Shown: positions 18,892 through 26,759 of the stretch, in pieces | How the letters are laid out: every line of letters starts with the position of its first letter | Position numbering within the stretch: position 1 is the stretch's first letter | Source of the DNA: an uncultured Collinsella sp. | Lineage (GTDB): Bacteria; Actinomycetota; Coriobacteriia; Coriobacteriales; Coriobacteriaceae | DNA: 36,353 nt | NCBI GenBank assembly: GCA_900755685.1 | Contig: CAAEHI010000005.1 | Coordinates: forward strand, 1-36,353 | Reading direction: 5' to 3' | Position numbers and translations under genes: made by a program | The notes under the pieces: model-generated | Told to the model about the DNA's origin: nothing | The model's database searches: none | What the model saw: the letters and a program-made list of their open reading frames with translations, nothing else

Positions 18892-19746
18892 ATGGGCAAG
18901 TATGTAATCGTGGTTGAGTCTGGGTCGGATGTAACGCCGGAGCTCTGCGAGCGCTACGGCATCGTGCGCGTGCCCATGCATGTCACGATTGGTGACGAGA
19001 CCGTCGAGGACGGCTCGATCGATCCGCTCGAGATTTATTCGCGCTGCAACGAGTTTGGTGTGATGCCCAAGACCAGTGGCTGTTCGCCAGCGGATTTTGC
19101 GCATGTGTACGACCGCATCCATGCCGAGCAACCCGACGCGACTATTTTGCATCTTGCATATTCCGAGGCCACGACCTGTTCGCATCAGTCCTCTAAGATT
19201 GCGGCTCAGGGGCGCGACTACGTGTTCTCCATGGACACGCGCTTTGTCTCGGTGGGCCAGTCGCTCGTTGTCGTCGAGACCGCCAAGTATATTGAGGCTC
19301 ATCCCGATGCCACCGTTGACGAGATCTTTGCATTTACGAACTCCGTCATGGACCGCGTGTTGCTGGGTTTTGTTCCTACGGACCTTGCCTTCCTTAAGGC
19401 GGGCGGTCGCTTGTCCAACGTCGCATTCCTTGGTGCCCATCTGCTCAAGATTAAGCCCTGCATTGAGGTGACGGGCGGTAAGTTCGTGGCGACCAAGAAG
19501 TTCCGCGGTTCTATGCTCAAGTGCGCCCGCGCCTTCATTGACCACATGGTTGCGAAGGGCGAGATTGACTACTCGCACATTGGCCTGGCGTATTCGGTGG
19601 GCCTTTCCCAGGAGCTGCGCGATGACATGGAAGTCTATGCGCATGACCTGGGCTTTAAGGACGTTACCTGGACTCAAGTCGGCGGCGTCATCTCGAGCCA
19701 CTGCGGCCCGACTGCTTTCGGCGCGGTGCTCACGCTTAAGGCGTAA
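18892..19746 (+). CDS. DegV-family fatty-acid-binding protein
   Basis: A 284-residue DegV-family protein, the group that binds a fatty acid for the FakA kinase. The N-terminal strand YVIVVESGSDVTPELCERY, the substrate-handling MPKTSGCSPADF, and the C-terminal VGGVISSHCGPTAFGAVL are typical. The ATG at 18892 gives the usual length; an in-frame GTG at 18883 is an alternative, and the ribosome binding site is weak for both. No FakA gene is visible, so the partner is elsewhere. Single gene between two terminator or hairpin regions. Confidence 0.85.
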   Translation: MGKYVIVVESGSDVTPELCERYGIVRVPMHVTIGDETVEDGSIDPLEIYSRCNEFGVMPKTSGCSPADFAHVYDRIHAEQPDATILHLAYSEATTCSHQSSKIAAQGRDYVFSMDTRFVSVGQSLVVVETAKYIEAHPDATVDEIFAFTNSVMDRVLLGFVPTDLAFLKAGGRLSNVAFLGAHLLKIKPCIEVTGGKFVATKKFRGSMLKCARAFIDHMVAKGEIDYSHIGLAYSVGLSQELRDDMEVYAHDLGFKDVTWTQVGGVISSHCGPTAFGAVLTLKA

Positions 19747-19824
19747 AGGCCTCAGACGAGCGTTCTTCAGTCTGACATCTCGAAGTAGACCCCAGCCATG
19801 GTGATGGGGGATAGATTAAAACGT

Positions 19825-19873
19825 GCCATTCTAGCCCGAGACGTTTAAACGCAAACGCATAGGCTAGAATGGC
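19825..19873. repeat. Inverted repeat upstream of the PFL-activating enzyme
   Basis: GCCATTCTAGCC (19825-19836) is perfectly inverted as GGCTAGAATGGC (19862-19873), with a 25-base centre that includes GTTTAAAC. It ends 48 bases before the pflA start. It could be an operator or a cruciform; no T-run supports termination. Confidence 0.5.
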
Positions 19874-19920
19874 TCTGGCATTTTAATTGGTTGCATCCAA
19901 GGAGAGGCAAGGTAGCGCGA

Positions 19921-20739
19921 ATGGCAGAAATGACGCTTGAGGGTGTGGACGCTCGTCCCGAGGACTCTGCGTTTGCCCTTGGCCGCGTGCATTCAATCGA
20001 GACGATGGGAACGGTCGACGGACCCGGCATTCGCTTTGTGGTGTTTGTCCAGGGCTGTCCCATGCGCTGCGCGTATTGTCACAATCCCGATACCTGGTCT
20101 GTTAACGGCGGCACCATGGTGACCGTCGAACACCTGATGGATGAGTTCCAGAGCAACCACGAGTTCTATCGCAGCGGCGGAATTACGGTGTCCGGCGGCG
20201 AGCCGCTCCTACAGCCTGAGTTTTTGGCCGACCTGTTCCGTGCAATGCACAACAACCCCGATGGCCGCGTGCATACCTGCTTGGATAGCTGCGGCTATGC
20301 GTTCGATCCCGCGCATCCCGAGAAGTTCGATGCCGTACTCAACGAGACCGATATGGTGCTGCTCGATATTAAGCATGCCGACCCGGTCGAGCATAAAAAG
20401 CTGACCGGTTGCGATCCCGCACGCATCTTGGCGTTTGGCGATGAGCTCGCGCGTCGCAAGATTAAGGTCGTTATCCGCCACGTGGTGGTACCGGGCATTA
20501 CCGACACGGTGGAGGAGTGCGAGAAGCTTGGTTGCCTGATCGCTCCATGGCACAACGTGGTGGGCCTGGAAATGCTGCCGTATCACACGATGGGTGTCGT
20601 CAAGTACGAGCAACTGGGCATTCCCTATAAGCTCGAGGGCGTGCCCCAGATGGATACCGCGCGCATGCCCGAGCTGCGCAATGCCGTTATGGCCGGTATG
20701 AAAAAGCGCCGTGCGGAGCTCAGGTCGGCCATCGGCTAA
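19921..20739 (+). CDS. pflA: Pyruvate formate-lyase-activating enzyme
   Basis: A 272-residue radical SAM enzyme that abstracts hydrogen from the PFL glycine to form the glycyl radical. The iron-sulfur cluster motif CPMRCAYC supplies Cys46, Cys50 and Cys53. SGGEPLLQ is the SAM-binding GGE motif. The N-terminal TMGTVDGPGIRFVVF is typical of PflA. The ATG at 19921 is 13 bases after AAGGAGAGG, a long spacing; ATG 19930 is possible. It is 7 kb from the split PFL genes rather than adjacent. Its target here would be Gly58 of the small protein encoded at 12443. Confidence 0.94.
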   Translation: MAEMTLEGVDARPEDSAFALGRVHSIETMGTVDGPGIRFVVFVQGCPMRCAYCHNPDTWSVNGGTMVTVEHLMDEFQSNHEFYRSGGITVSGGEPLLQPEFLADLFRAMHNNPDGRVHTCLDSCGYAFDPAHPEKFDAVLNETDMVLLDIKHADPVEHKKLTGCDPARILAFGDELARRKIKVVIRHVVVPGITDTVEECEKLGCLIAPWHNVVGLEMLPYHTMGVVKYEQLGIPYKLEGVPQMDTARMPELRNAVMAGMKKRRAELRSAIG

Positions 20740-20865
20740 CAAGCCATTTTTGCCCCTTTATGATACCCGAGCTGTACTGGCCTAACGGCTTGGTGCTGAC
20801 ACGGTTGAGCCAAAATGCTGGTACCATACCGTGGATAAGCAATTTGCACGGATTTGGGGGATGGC

Positions 20866-21606
20866 ATGGCAACCATCGCGATCATAGGCGCACTCGAAAA
20901 AGAGGTTGCGCAGATTAAGGAAGAGCTGAGTGGCACGCATGAGTCGCAGGAGGCGGGCTTGACCGTTGTGAACGGTGGGCTTTCGGGTCTGACAGTAGTC
21001 GCCACGACGGCAGGCATGGGGACCGTGAACGCCGCTGCCGCAACGCAGCATCTCATCAGCAAATACGCCCCGCAGGCCGTTGTGTTTTCGGGCATTGCGG
21101 GCGGTCTAAACCCTAAACTCCATATTAACGACGTGGTTATAGGCAAGTGCCTGCGCTATCTGGATACCGATACGGCACTCATCGCCGAGTCCGCGCCGGG
21201 GCTCGAGGAGTTTGTCTCGACACCGGCGTTGGCTGATGTTGCCGCCGCCGTGCTTGCCGAGCATGGATTTGTGGATGCCTTGGCGGATGAGACTTCTGCG
21301 GAGAAGGACCCCAAGCAGTTCCTGTGTGGCACTATCGCCACGGGTGATCGCTTTGTTACGGGTGACGCCATGCGTAACGCTGCGATTGAGGCCACGCATG
21401 CCGATTGCGTCGAGATGGAGGGCGCGGCAATTGCGCACATCGCGGCCAAGAATGGTGTCGATTGCCTGGTACTGCGCGCTATCAGCGATAATTGTGACGA
21501 GGCATATGACGCGTTTTGCGAGCGCGAGTTCGATCTGGACGAGTACGCTCGCACCGCGAGCGGCATCACGCTTGACATCGTTCGTCGTATCGCCGCCGCG
21601 CAATAG
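20866..21606 (+). CDS. mtnN: 5'-methylthioadenosine/S-adenosylhomocysteine nucleosidase
   Basis: A 246-residue nucleosidase (Pfs/MtnN) that cleaves methylthioadenosine, S-adenosylhomocysteine and 5'-deoxyadenosine. Family motifs are IIGALEKEVAQIKEEL at the N-terminus, VFSGIAGGL, the substrate-binding VEMEGAA, and RAISDN with the catalytic Asp. The ATG at 20866 follows GGGGGAT. It sits downstream of a radical SAM enzyme, whose by-product 5'-deoxyadenosine is a known MtnN substrate, though the 126-base gap suggests a separate promoter. EngB follows 39 bases later on the same strand. Confidence 0.93.
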   Translation: MATIAIIGALEKEVAQIKEELSGTHESQEAGLTVVNGGLSGLTVVATTAGMGTVNAAAATQHLISKYAPQAVVFSGIAGGLNPKLHINDVVIGKCLRYLDTDTALIAESAPGLEEFVSTPALADVAAAVLAEHGFVDALADETSAEKDPKQFLCGTIATGDRFVTGDAMRNAAIEATHADCVEMEGAAIAHIAAKNGVDCLVLRAISDNCDEAYDAFCEREFDLDEYARTASGITLDIVRRIAAAQ

Positions 21607-21645
21607 CACGCTCGTTTTGTAAGAACCTACGACCAAGGAGTGTCC

Positions 21646-22236
21646 ATGGCCGATTCAATTAACTACCAGCTTGCCAAGTTCGTCGCCAGCTACGGCAAGG
21701 TTTCGCAGATTCCCGAGTCAACCTGTCCCGAGGTGAGCTTCGTCGGCCGCTCCAACGTGGGCAAGTCCTCCATCATGAACAAACTCTTTGGCCGCAAGAA
21801 CCTGGTCAAGGTTTCGAGCACGCCGGGCAAGACGAGCAACATCAACTTTTTTGAGGCCGACGACGTGCATTTTGTGGACCTGCCGGGCTACGGTTTCGCC
21901 CGTCGTTCCAAGGCCGAGCGCGACCGCTGGGCCGAGCTCATTGGCGATTTCTTTGACTCCGAGCGCAGCTTTAACTTGGTCGTCTCTCTGGTGGATATCC
22001 GCCACGACCCCAGCAAGCTCGATCACGACATGATTGACTACCTGCAGGGCAACGAGTTCAACTTTATCGTCTGCCTCACCAAGGCCGACAAGCTCAGCCG
22101 CACCCAACAGGCCCGCCAGGCAGCAGCCATCAAAAAGCAGCTCAACGTCCCTGCCGAGAATGTGATCATCACGAGCTCCCAGACCGGCACCGGCATCGAC
22201 GAGCTTAAGCGCCGCATTGCCGAGGCCTGCCTCTAG
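21646..22236 (+). CDS. engB: Ribosome biogenesis GTPase EngB/YsxC
   Basis: A 196-residue GTPase needed for large ribosomal subunit assembly. G1 is GRSNVGKSS, G2 includes the Thr of PGKTSNINF, G3 is DLPGYG, and G4 is TKADK. The ATG at 21646 lies five bases after AAGGAG; the GTG at 21640 overlaps that ribosome binding site and is rejected. It is convergent with thrB, and the nested inverted repeat at 22314-22498 fills the space between them. Confidence 0.95.
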   Translation: MADSINYQLAKFVASYGKVSQIPESTCPEVSFVGRSNVGKSSIMNKLFGRKNLVKVSSTPGKTSNINFFEADDVHFVDLPGYGFARRSKAERDRWAELIGDFFDSERSFNLVVSLVDIRHDPSKLDHDMIDYLQGNEFNFIVCLTKADKLSRTQQARQAAAIKKQLNVPAENVIITSSQTGTGIDELKRRIAEACL

Positions 22237-22313
22237 TGAGTGCCCCTTACCAGCAAGAGCCCCTGCCAATAAAAATCAACTATCAGCCTGGCGCCCCTTC
22301 AAAGCGTGGGTCC

Positions 22314-22498
22314 CTGTAGACATCCTCAGCAAGGTAGGCGCAGGGACGGTCGGGATATTCCCTCAAAATCATTCCGCAGCGCGAAGGCCCCTTGTCCGTC
22401 GCTCCGTAGGAGCAGGACAAGGGGCCTTCATGCGCGAGGACGATTTTGAGGGAATATCCCGACCGTCCCGGACAGGTATATGAGGAGGATGTCTACAG
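22314..22498 (-). repeat. Nested inverted repeat E3 between engB and thrB
   Basis: Outermost arms CTGTAGACATCCTC (22314-22327) and its complement (22485-22498); the second covers the thrB stop codon. Outer arms 22343-22370 and 22442-22469 pair perfectly over 28 bp. Inner arms 22383-22397 and 22415-22429 pair perfectly over 15 bp, closed by GCTCC-GTA-GGAGC. Read on the minus strand, the internal loop is GTCCTCGCGCAT and GCGCTGCGGAAT, the same consensus as E1 and E2. Orientation follows thrB, which ends at its edge. Confidence 0.88.
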
Positions 22499-23374
22499 GT
22501 ACTCGATTTGAGCGCCTTCCGTGTCGCACGTGAGGATATGCGTGTCGCACTTGGGGAACTGCTCGCGCAGCTTGACCTGCAGGAACTTTGCCACGATGGT
22601 GTCGTCGGTCACAGCCATGAGGGTCGAGCCCGAGCCGCTAATCCAGATGGTTTTAGCGCCGCCGTTAAGGCAGGTGTCGCGCACGGCGTTGTAGTCGGGA
22701 ATCAGGCGGCGACGATAGGGCTCCTGAATGCGGTCGTCATTAGCGGCGGCAATCAGGTCAAGGTCGCCGGTCTCCAGGCCGCGCGTCATGCCGGCGATGC
22801 GGCCCATTTGCCATACGGCGGTGGAGAGTGGAATCTCCTGCGGCACGACCTTGCGCGCCTCGCTCGTATGTACCTCGTAGGGCGGAATCACGGTAATAAA
22901 ACGCAAGCGATCGCTCACCTCGTAGCGCAGACATTGGGGGAGCGAATCGGTCGGCGTAAAGGAGCAGACGGCGCCGCCAAGGATGGCGGGAGCGACGTTA
23001 TCAGGATGCCCCTCGACTTCGGTGGCAATGCGAACAAGCTCGGCACGGTCGACGGTGTGGCCCGTCAGTGCGGCGGCTGCCATGATGCCGGCGACGACGC
23101 AGGTGGAGCTGGAGCCCAGGCCGCGGGCGACGGGCACGTCGGTCTGGATGTCGATGGCAACGGGGAAGGCCGGCTCGCCCCATGCGGCCAGCGCATCGAC
23201 AAAGCTCACATAGACCAGGTTATTCTCGTTTTGGAACTCCTTGGGGCAGCCCGTGATGGTGAGCTTGTCGGCGCGCTCGAAGGTGAAGTGCGAGTAGAGG
23301 CTGACGGCCATGCCGAGGGTGTCGTAGCCGATGCCTAGGTTGGCGCTGGTTGCTGGGACGGTGATTTTGATCAT
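22493..23374 (-). CDS. thrB: Homoserine kinase
   Basis: A 293-residue GHMP kinase that phosphorylates homoserine for threonine synthesis. The N-terminus TVPATSANLGIGYDTLGMAV and the ATP-binding loop PVARGLGSSS are diagnostic, and the C-terminal SGSGSTLMAV is the third GHMP motif. The ATG at 23374 is preceded by a strong AGGAGG. It follows thrC on the same strand but is separated from it by a terminator and a palindromic element, so it may have its own transcript. The stop codon lies inside the outermost arm of an inverted repeat. Confidence 0.95.
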   Translation of the reverse strand: MIKITVPATSANLGIGYDTLGMAVSLYSHFTFERADKLTITGCPKEFQNENNLVYVSFVDALAAWGEPAFPVAIDIQTDVPVARGLGSSSTCVVAGIMAAAALTGHTVDRAELVRIATEVEGHPDNVAPAILGGAVCSFTPTDSLPQCLRYEVSDRLRFITVIPPYEVHTSEARKVVPQEIPLSTAVWQMGRIAGMTRGLETGDLDLIAAANDDRIQEPYRRRLIPDYNAVRDTCLNGGAKTIWISGSGSTLMAVTDDTIVAKFLQVKLREQFPKCDTHILTCDTEGAQIEYL

Positions 23375-23388
23375 GTGGGTCCTCCTGG

Positions 23389-23500
23389 GCGGGTCTGGCC
23401 GTTTAGTTCGCTGCTCGGGCAGTCCTGGCTCGCTCGGAAAGCACATTAAGTGCTTTCCGGCTCGTGCGGGACTCGCGACGAACTAAACGGCCAGACCCGC
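23389..23500 (-). repeat. Nested inverted repeat E4 directly upstream of thrB
   Basis: Outer arms 23389-23410 and 23479-23500 pair perfectly over 22 bp (core GGCCGTTTAGTTCG). Inner arms CGGAAAGCAC (23435-23444) and GTGCTTTCCG (23450-23459) close an ATTAA loop. The internal loop is 24 bases on one side and 19 on the other, with possible AGTCC/GGACT pairing inside. Loop bases differ from E1-E3, so this is a separate family. The outer arm ends only a few bases before the thrB ribosome binding site. Confidence 0.82.
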
Positions 23501-23531
23501 TCGCATGCTCGTCATTATCCCGAAAGCTAAA

Positions 23532-23564
23532 TAAAAAGAAGGTGCGCCGGCTTTCGCCGGCGCC
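23532..23564 (-). terminator. Terminator after thrC
   Basis: On the minus strand GCGCCGGC, a GAAA loop and GCCGGCGC are followed by TTCTTTTTA. It starts 13 bases after the thrC stop and should limit read-through into thrB. Confidence 0.82.
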
Positions 23565-23576
23565 TTATAAGGGGTT

Positions 23577-25094
23577 TTAGTTGGTAGTCATCTTTTTTGC
23601 TGCAGACTCGACGTAGTTGGCCATGTCGGCTACGTCGCAGACGTCTTCGAAGCGGACAGGCTTGGACTCAAGCTCGGCGAGTTGGACCGGGGCGACCGTG
23701 TTGGTGGCCTGCTCGAGTACACGCATAGCCTCAAAATCATCCTCGGGAACGTCGAGGCCCAGGGCGTCGCAGCAGGCGCGCGGGAACTTGTAGGGGCTGG
23801 CGGTCGAAAGCAGCACGCGAGCCTTGGCGCCCTCGGCGGGAGCGACCTTTTCAAAGACGTGATAGCCGCAAGCGGTGTGCGGGTCGATCACGTAGCCGTT
23901 GGCGTCCCAGCAACTCTTGATGGCAGCGCGGACCTCGTCCTCGCTGGCCCAGCCGCAGCCAAAGACGCTCTGAATCTTGGCCAGCAGCTCGGCGGGTACC
24001 TCGTAGCGACCGGTCTGTGCCAACTGCTCCATAAGGCCGGCAACGAGTTCGCAGTCGCCATCGGACAGGAAGTACAGCATGCGCTCCAGGTTAGAGCTGA
24101 TGAGGATGTCCATCGACGGCGAGATGGTCGTGAAGAACGGGCGGTTACGGTCGTAGACGCCGGTGGTCAGGAAGTCGGCAAGCACGTTGTTCTTGTCGCT
24201 CGCGACGATGAGCTTGGCGACGGGCAGGCCCATGCGCTTGGCGTAGTAGCCGGCCAAGATATCGCCAAAGTTGCCGGTGGGCACACAGAACTCTACGGCG
24301 TCGCCAGCCTCGATAGCGCCGGCGCGCAGCAGCTGCGCATAGGCGGCAAAGTAGTAGACGACCTGCGGTACCAGACGGCCGACATTGATAGAGTTGGCGC
24401 TCGAAAGCACCGTGCCGGCGGCTTCCAGGCGCTCGGCAAGCTCCTTATCGGCAAAGATGCGCTTGACGGCGCTCTGGGCGTCGTCAAAGTTGCCGCGGAT
24501 GCCGCAGACGGCGACGTTGTCGCCCTCCTGCGTGGACATCTGCAGGTTCTGGACGCGGCTAACCTTGCCCTCGGGATAAAAGACGGTGATGCCCGTGCCC
24601 GGAGCGTCGGCAAAACCGGCGAGCGCAGCCTTGCCCGTGTCGCCCGACGTGGCGGTGACGATCATGATGCGCTCGGCGCCGCCGTCCTTGGCGGAAGTGC
24701 GGGCCATCAGACGGGGGAGCATCTGCAGGGCGACGTCCTTGAAGGCGCTTGTAGGGCCGCCAAAGAGTTCCATCACATAGGTCTGAGGGGCGTCAACACC
24801 CGGCGCAGCGTCGAGTTTGACGAGCGGCGTAACCTCTTCACTCGCGAACGTGCCGCGGTATGCCTCGTCGACACACGCCGAAATTTCTTCGGCCGTGTAA
24901 TCATTCAGTAACATTCCCAACACATCTTGAGCGATTTCAAAGTACGATTTAGCTGCAAGCGAGCTGATATCGACCTGCTGGGTGCCGAGCTCGTCCGAGA
25001 CAAACAAACCCCCGTCGGGAGCGATGCCGGTACGGATTGCCACCTTACTTGAGCACGATAAAGTGCGTCCTCGTGTACTATGATAAGTTCCCAT
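23577..25094 (-). CDS. thrC: Threonine synthase
   Basis: A 505-residue PLP enzyme converting O-phosphohomoserine to threonine. The N-terminus (YHSTRG) matches the family, and the PLP lysine is Lys119 in GGPTSAFKD. The glycine-rich phosphate loop is TSGDTGKAALAGF, and SANSINVGRLVPQ is also typical. Length fits the longer threonine synthase class. The ATG at 25094 follows GAGGAG; an extension to 25139 is not supported. It is divergent from the aspartate kinase gene, with about 100 bp between them for both promoters. Confidence 0.95.
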   Translation of the reverse strand: MGTYHSTRGRTLSCSSKVAIRTGIAPDGGLFVSDELGTQQVDISSLAAKSYFEIAQDVLGMLLNDYTAEEISACVDEAYRGTFASEEVTPLVKLDAAPGVDAPQTYVMELFGGPTSAFKDVALQMLPRLMARTSAKDGGAERIMIVTATSGDTGKAALAGFADAPGTGITVFYPEGKVSRVQNLQMSTQEGDNVAVCGIRGNFDDAQSAVKRIFADKELAERLEAAGTVLSSANSINVGRLVPQVVYYFAAYAQLLRAGAIEAGDAVEFCVPTGNFGDILAGYYAKRMGLPVAKLIVASDKNNVLADFLTTGVYDRNRPFFTTISPSMDILISSNLERMLYFLSDGDCELVAGLMEQLAQTGRYEVPAELLAKIQSVFGCGWASEDEVRAAIKSCWDANGYVIDPHTACGYHVFEKVAPAEGAKARVLLSTASPYKFPRACCDALGLDVPEDDFEAMRVLEQATNTVAPVQLAELESKPVRFEDVCDVADMANYVESAAKKMTTN

Positions 25095-25197
25095 ATAACA
25101 CTGCTCCTCGGATGCCTTGGTCCCAATCGGTGAAACCATGGTATCAGAGCACGCAAAATAGGTTCGCAGAGGCTTTTAGAAAGGTAACCTCCAGCCC

Positions 25198-26586
25198 ATG
25201 ATTAAGATTGCCAAGTTTGGCGGCTCGTCGGTCGCCGACGCCGAACACTTCAAGAAGATCAAGGCCATCGTCGATGCCGACCCTGCCCGCCGTTTTGTGG
25301 TGGTTTCTGCCTGCGGTCGCCGCTTTAAGGGCGACACCAAGGTGACCGACCTGCTCTACCTGGTTAACGCGCACGTTAAGTATCACGTGTCGTGCGAGGA
25401 GTTGCTCGAGGACATTGGCCAGCGCTATTTTGATATTGCTGACGAGCTGGAGCTTACCTATCCCATCCGCGAGGAGTTCGCGGCCTTTGCCGAGCGCGCC
25501 CGCTCGGGCGGTTACTCCACCGAGGAGCTCGTGAGCCGCGGTGAGTACTTCACCGCTCGCCTGATGGCCGAGTACCTGGGCCTGCCGTTCCTGGATGCCG
25601 CGACGGTCGTTGCGTTCCATCACGACGGTACGCTCAGCATGAACCGCACCTCCGAGCTGGTGCAGGAGTACGGTCAGCAGGGCGGCTTTGTTATGCCCGG
25701 TTTCTACGGCGCGACGCGTGAGGGCCAGATCAAGCTGCTCGATCGTGGCGGCGGCGATATCTCGGGCTCGATTTTGGCTAAGTGCCTGGGCGCCGACCTT
25801 TACGAGAACTGGACCGACGTCTCGGGTTTCTATTCTGCGGATCCGCGTATTGTTCCGGAGGCTCAGCCCATTGCGCGCGTTACCTACGAGGAGCTGCGCG
25901 AGCTTTCGTACATGGGCGCAAGCGTCCTGCACGAGGAAGCCGTGTTCCCCGTGCGCGAGGCAGGCATTCCGCTGGTCATCAAGAACACCAATGCGCCGCA
26001 GGACCCCGGCACCATCATTAGCGAGACGGCTGATGAAGGCGAGGCGGAGCCCATCATTACCGGCGTGACCGGCAAGCGCGGTTTTGTCGCCATCAACGTC
26101 GCCCGCGACCGCACCAAGCCCCGCGTCGGCTTTATGCGCCGTGCTCTTTCGGTGTTCGAGCGCTATGACGTTTCCGTCGAGCACATGCCCACCGGTGTCG
26201 ACCGCTTTGGCGCCGTGGTGCAGGAGCGGGACGTTCACGATTCACTGTACTCGCTCGTGGGCGACATTCAGCAGGAGGTCGAGCCGCTCGAGATCGAGGT
26301 TGTCGAGGGTCTGGCACTTATCGCGACCGTCGGCCGTAACCTGCGCGGTCGTGCCGGCATCTCGGGCCACCTGTTTGGCATGCTTGGCCAGGCTGGCGTG
26401 AGCGTGCGTATGATTTCGCAGAGCTGCGACGAGATCAATATCATCATCGGTGTGGAGGAGAAGGACTTTGATCTGGCGATTCAGACCATTTACCGCGCCT
26501 TCTCCGACGAGAACGGCATTGTGAAGGTCTCCGATCTGGAGGCTCCCGCGCCGGTCGATCCCGCTCTGGTCGCGCTCCACAAGTAG
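25198..26586 (+). CDS. Aspartate kinase
   Basis: A 462-residue monofunctional aspartokinase, first step of the aspartate family pathway. KFGGSSVAD at the N-terminus is the kinase signature and GGGDISGSILAKCLGAD the active-site region. Two ACT-type segments in the last third (about residues 300-450, including ATVGRNLRGRAGISGHLFG) suggest feedback inhibition by lysine or threonine. The ATG at 25198 is preceded by GAAAGG. There is no homoserine dehydrogenase fusion, and no hom gene is visible in the window. asd follows 173 bases downstream behind a terminator. Confidence 0.94.
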   Translation: MIKIAKFGGSSVADAEHFKKIKAIVDADPARRFVVVSACGRRFKGDTKVTDLLYLVNAHVKYHVSCEELLEDIGQRYFDIADELELTYPIREEFAAFAERARSGGYSTEELVSRGEYFTARLMAEYLGLPFLDAATVVAFHHDGTLSMNRTSELVQEYGQQGGFVMPGFYGATREGQIKLLDRGGGDISGSILAKCLGADLYENWTDVSGFYSADPRIVPEAQPIARVTYEELRELSYMGASVLHEEAVFPVREAGIPLVIKNTNAPQDPGTIISETADEGEAEPIITGVTGKRGFVAINVARDRTKPRVGFMRRALSVFERYDVSVEHMPTGVDRFGAVVQERDVHDSLYSLVGDIQQEVEPLEIEVVEGLALIATVGRNLRGRAGISGHLFGMLGQAGVSVRMISQSCDEINIIIGVEEKDFDLAIQTIYRAFSDENGIVKVSDLEAPAPVDPALVALHK

Positions 26587-26598
26587 CTGCTATCCCAG

Positions 26599-26627
26599 TA
26601 GATTTTTGGACTTGCCTCAAAAATCTA
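26599..26627. repeat. 29-bp palindromic intergenic repeat, copy 2
   Basis: TAGATTTTTG (26599-26608) is perfectly inverted as CAAAAATCTA (26618-26627), with nine bases between. It aligns over its full 29 bases with the reverse complement of 7740-7768. It sits 12 bases after the aspartate kinase stop. Confidence 0.65.
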
Positions 26628-26658
26628 TGGCGGGGCGTTTCGTTTCGGTTTCGTTTCG

Positions 26659-26690
26659 ACGGGGCGGGTTTCGTGCCCGCCCCGTTCTTG
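26659..26690 (+). terminator. Terminator between aspartate kinase and asd
   Basis: ACGGGGCGGG (26659-26668) pairs perfectly with CCCGCCCCGT (26676-26685), followed by TCTTG. The sequence just after it (TTGTATACACT) resembles a -10 region that could start asd transcription. Confidence 0.7.
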
Positions 26691-26759
26691 TATACACTGG
26701 CAACAATAATCGGCCTGCTTGGCGTGCGGGCAAAAGCCACAACCTTTAAAGGGGGAAGC

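Noticed and set aside
22217..22483. 88-codon frame between engB and thrB
   Set aside because: It is generated by the inverted repeat E3; no ribosome binding site and no family match.
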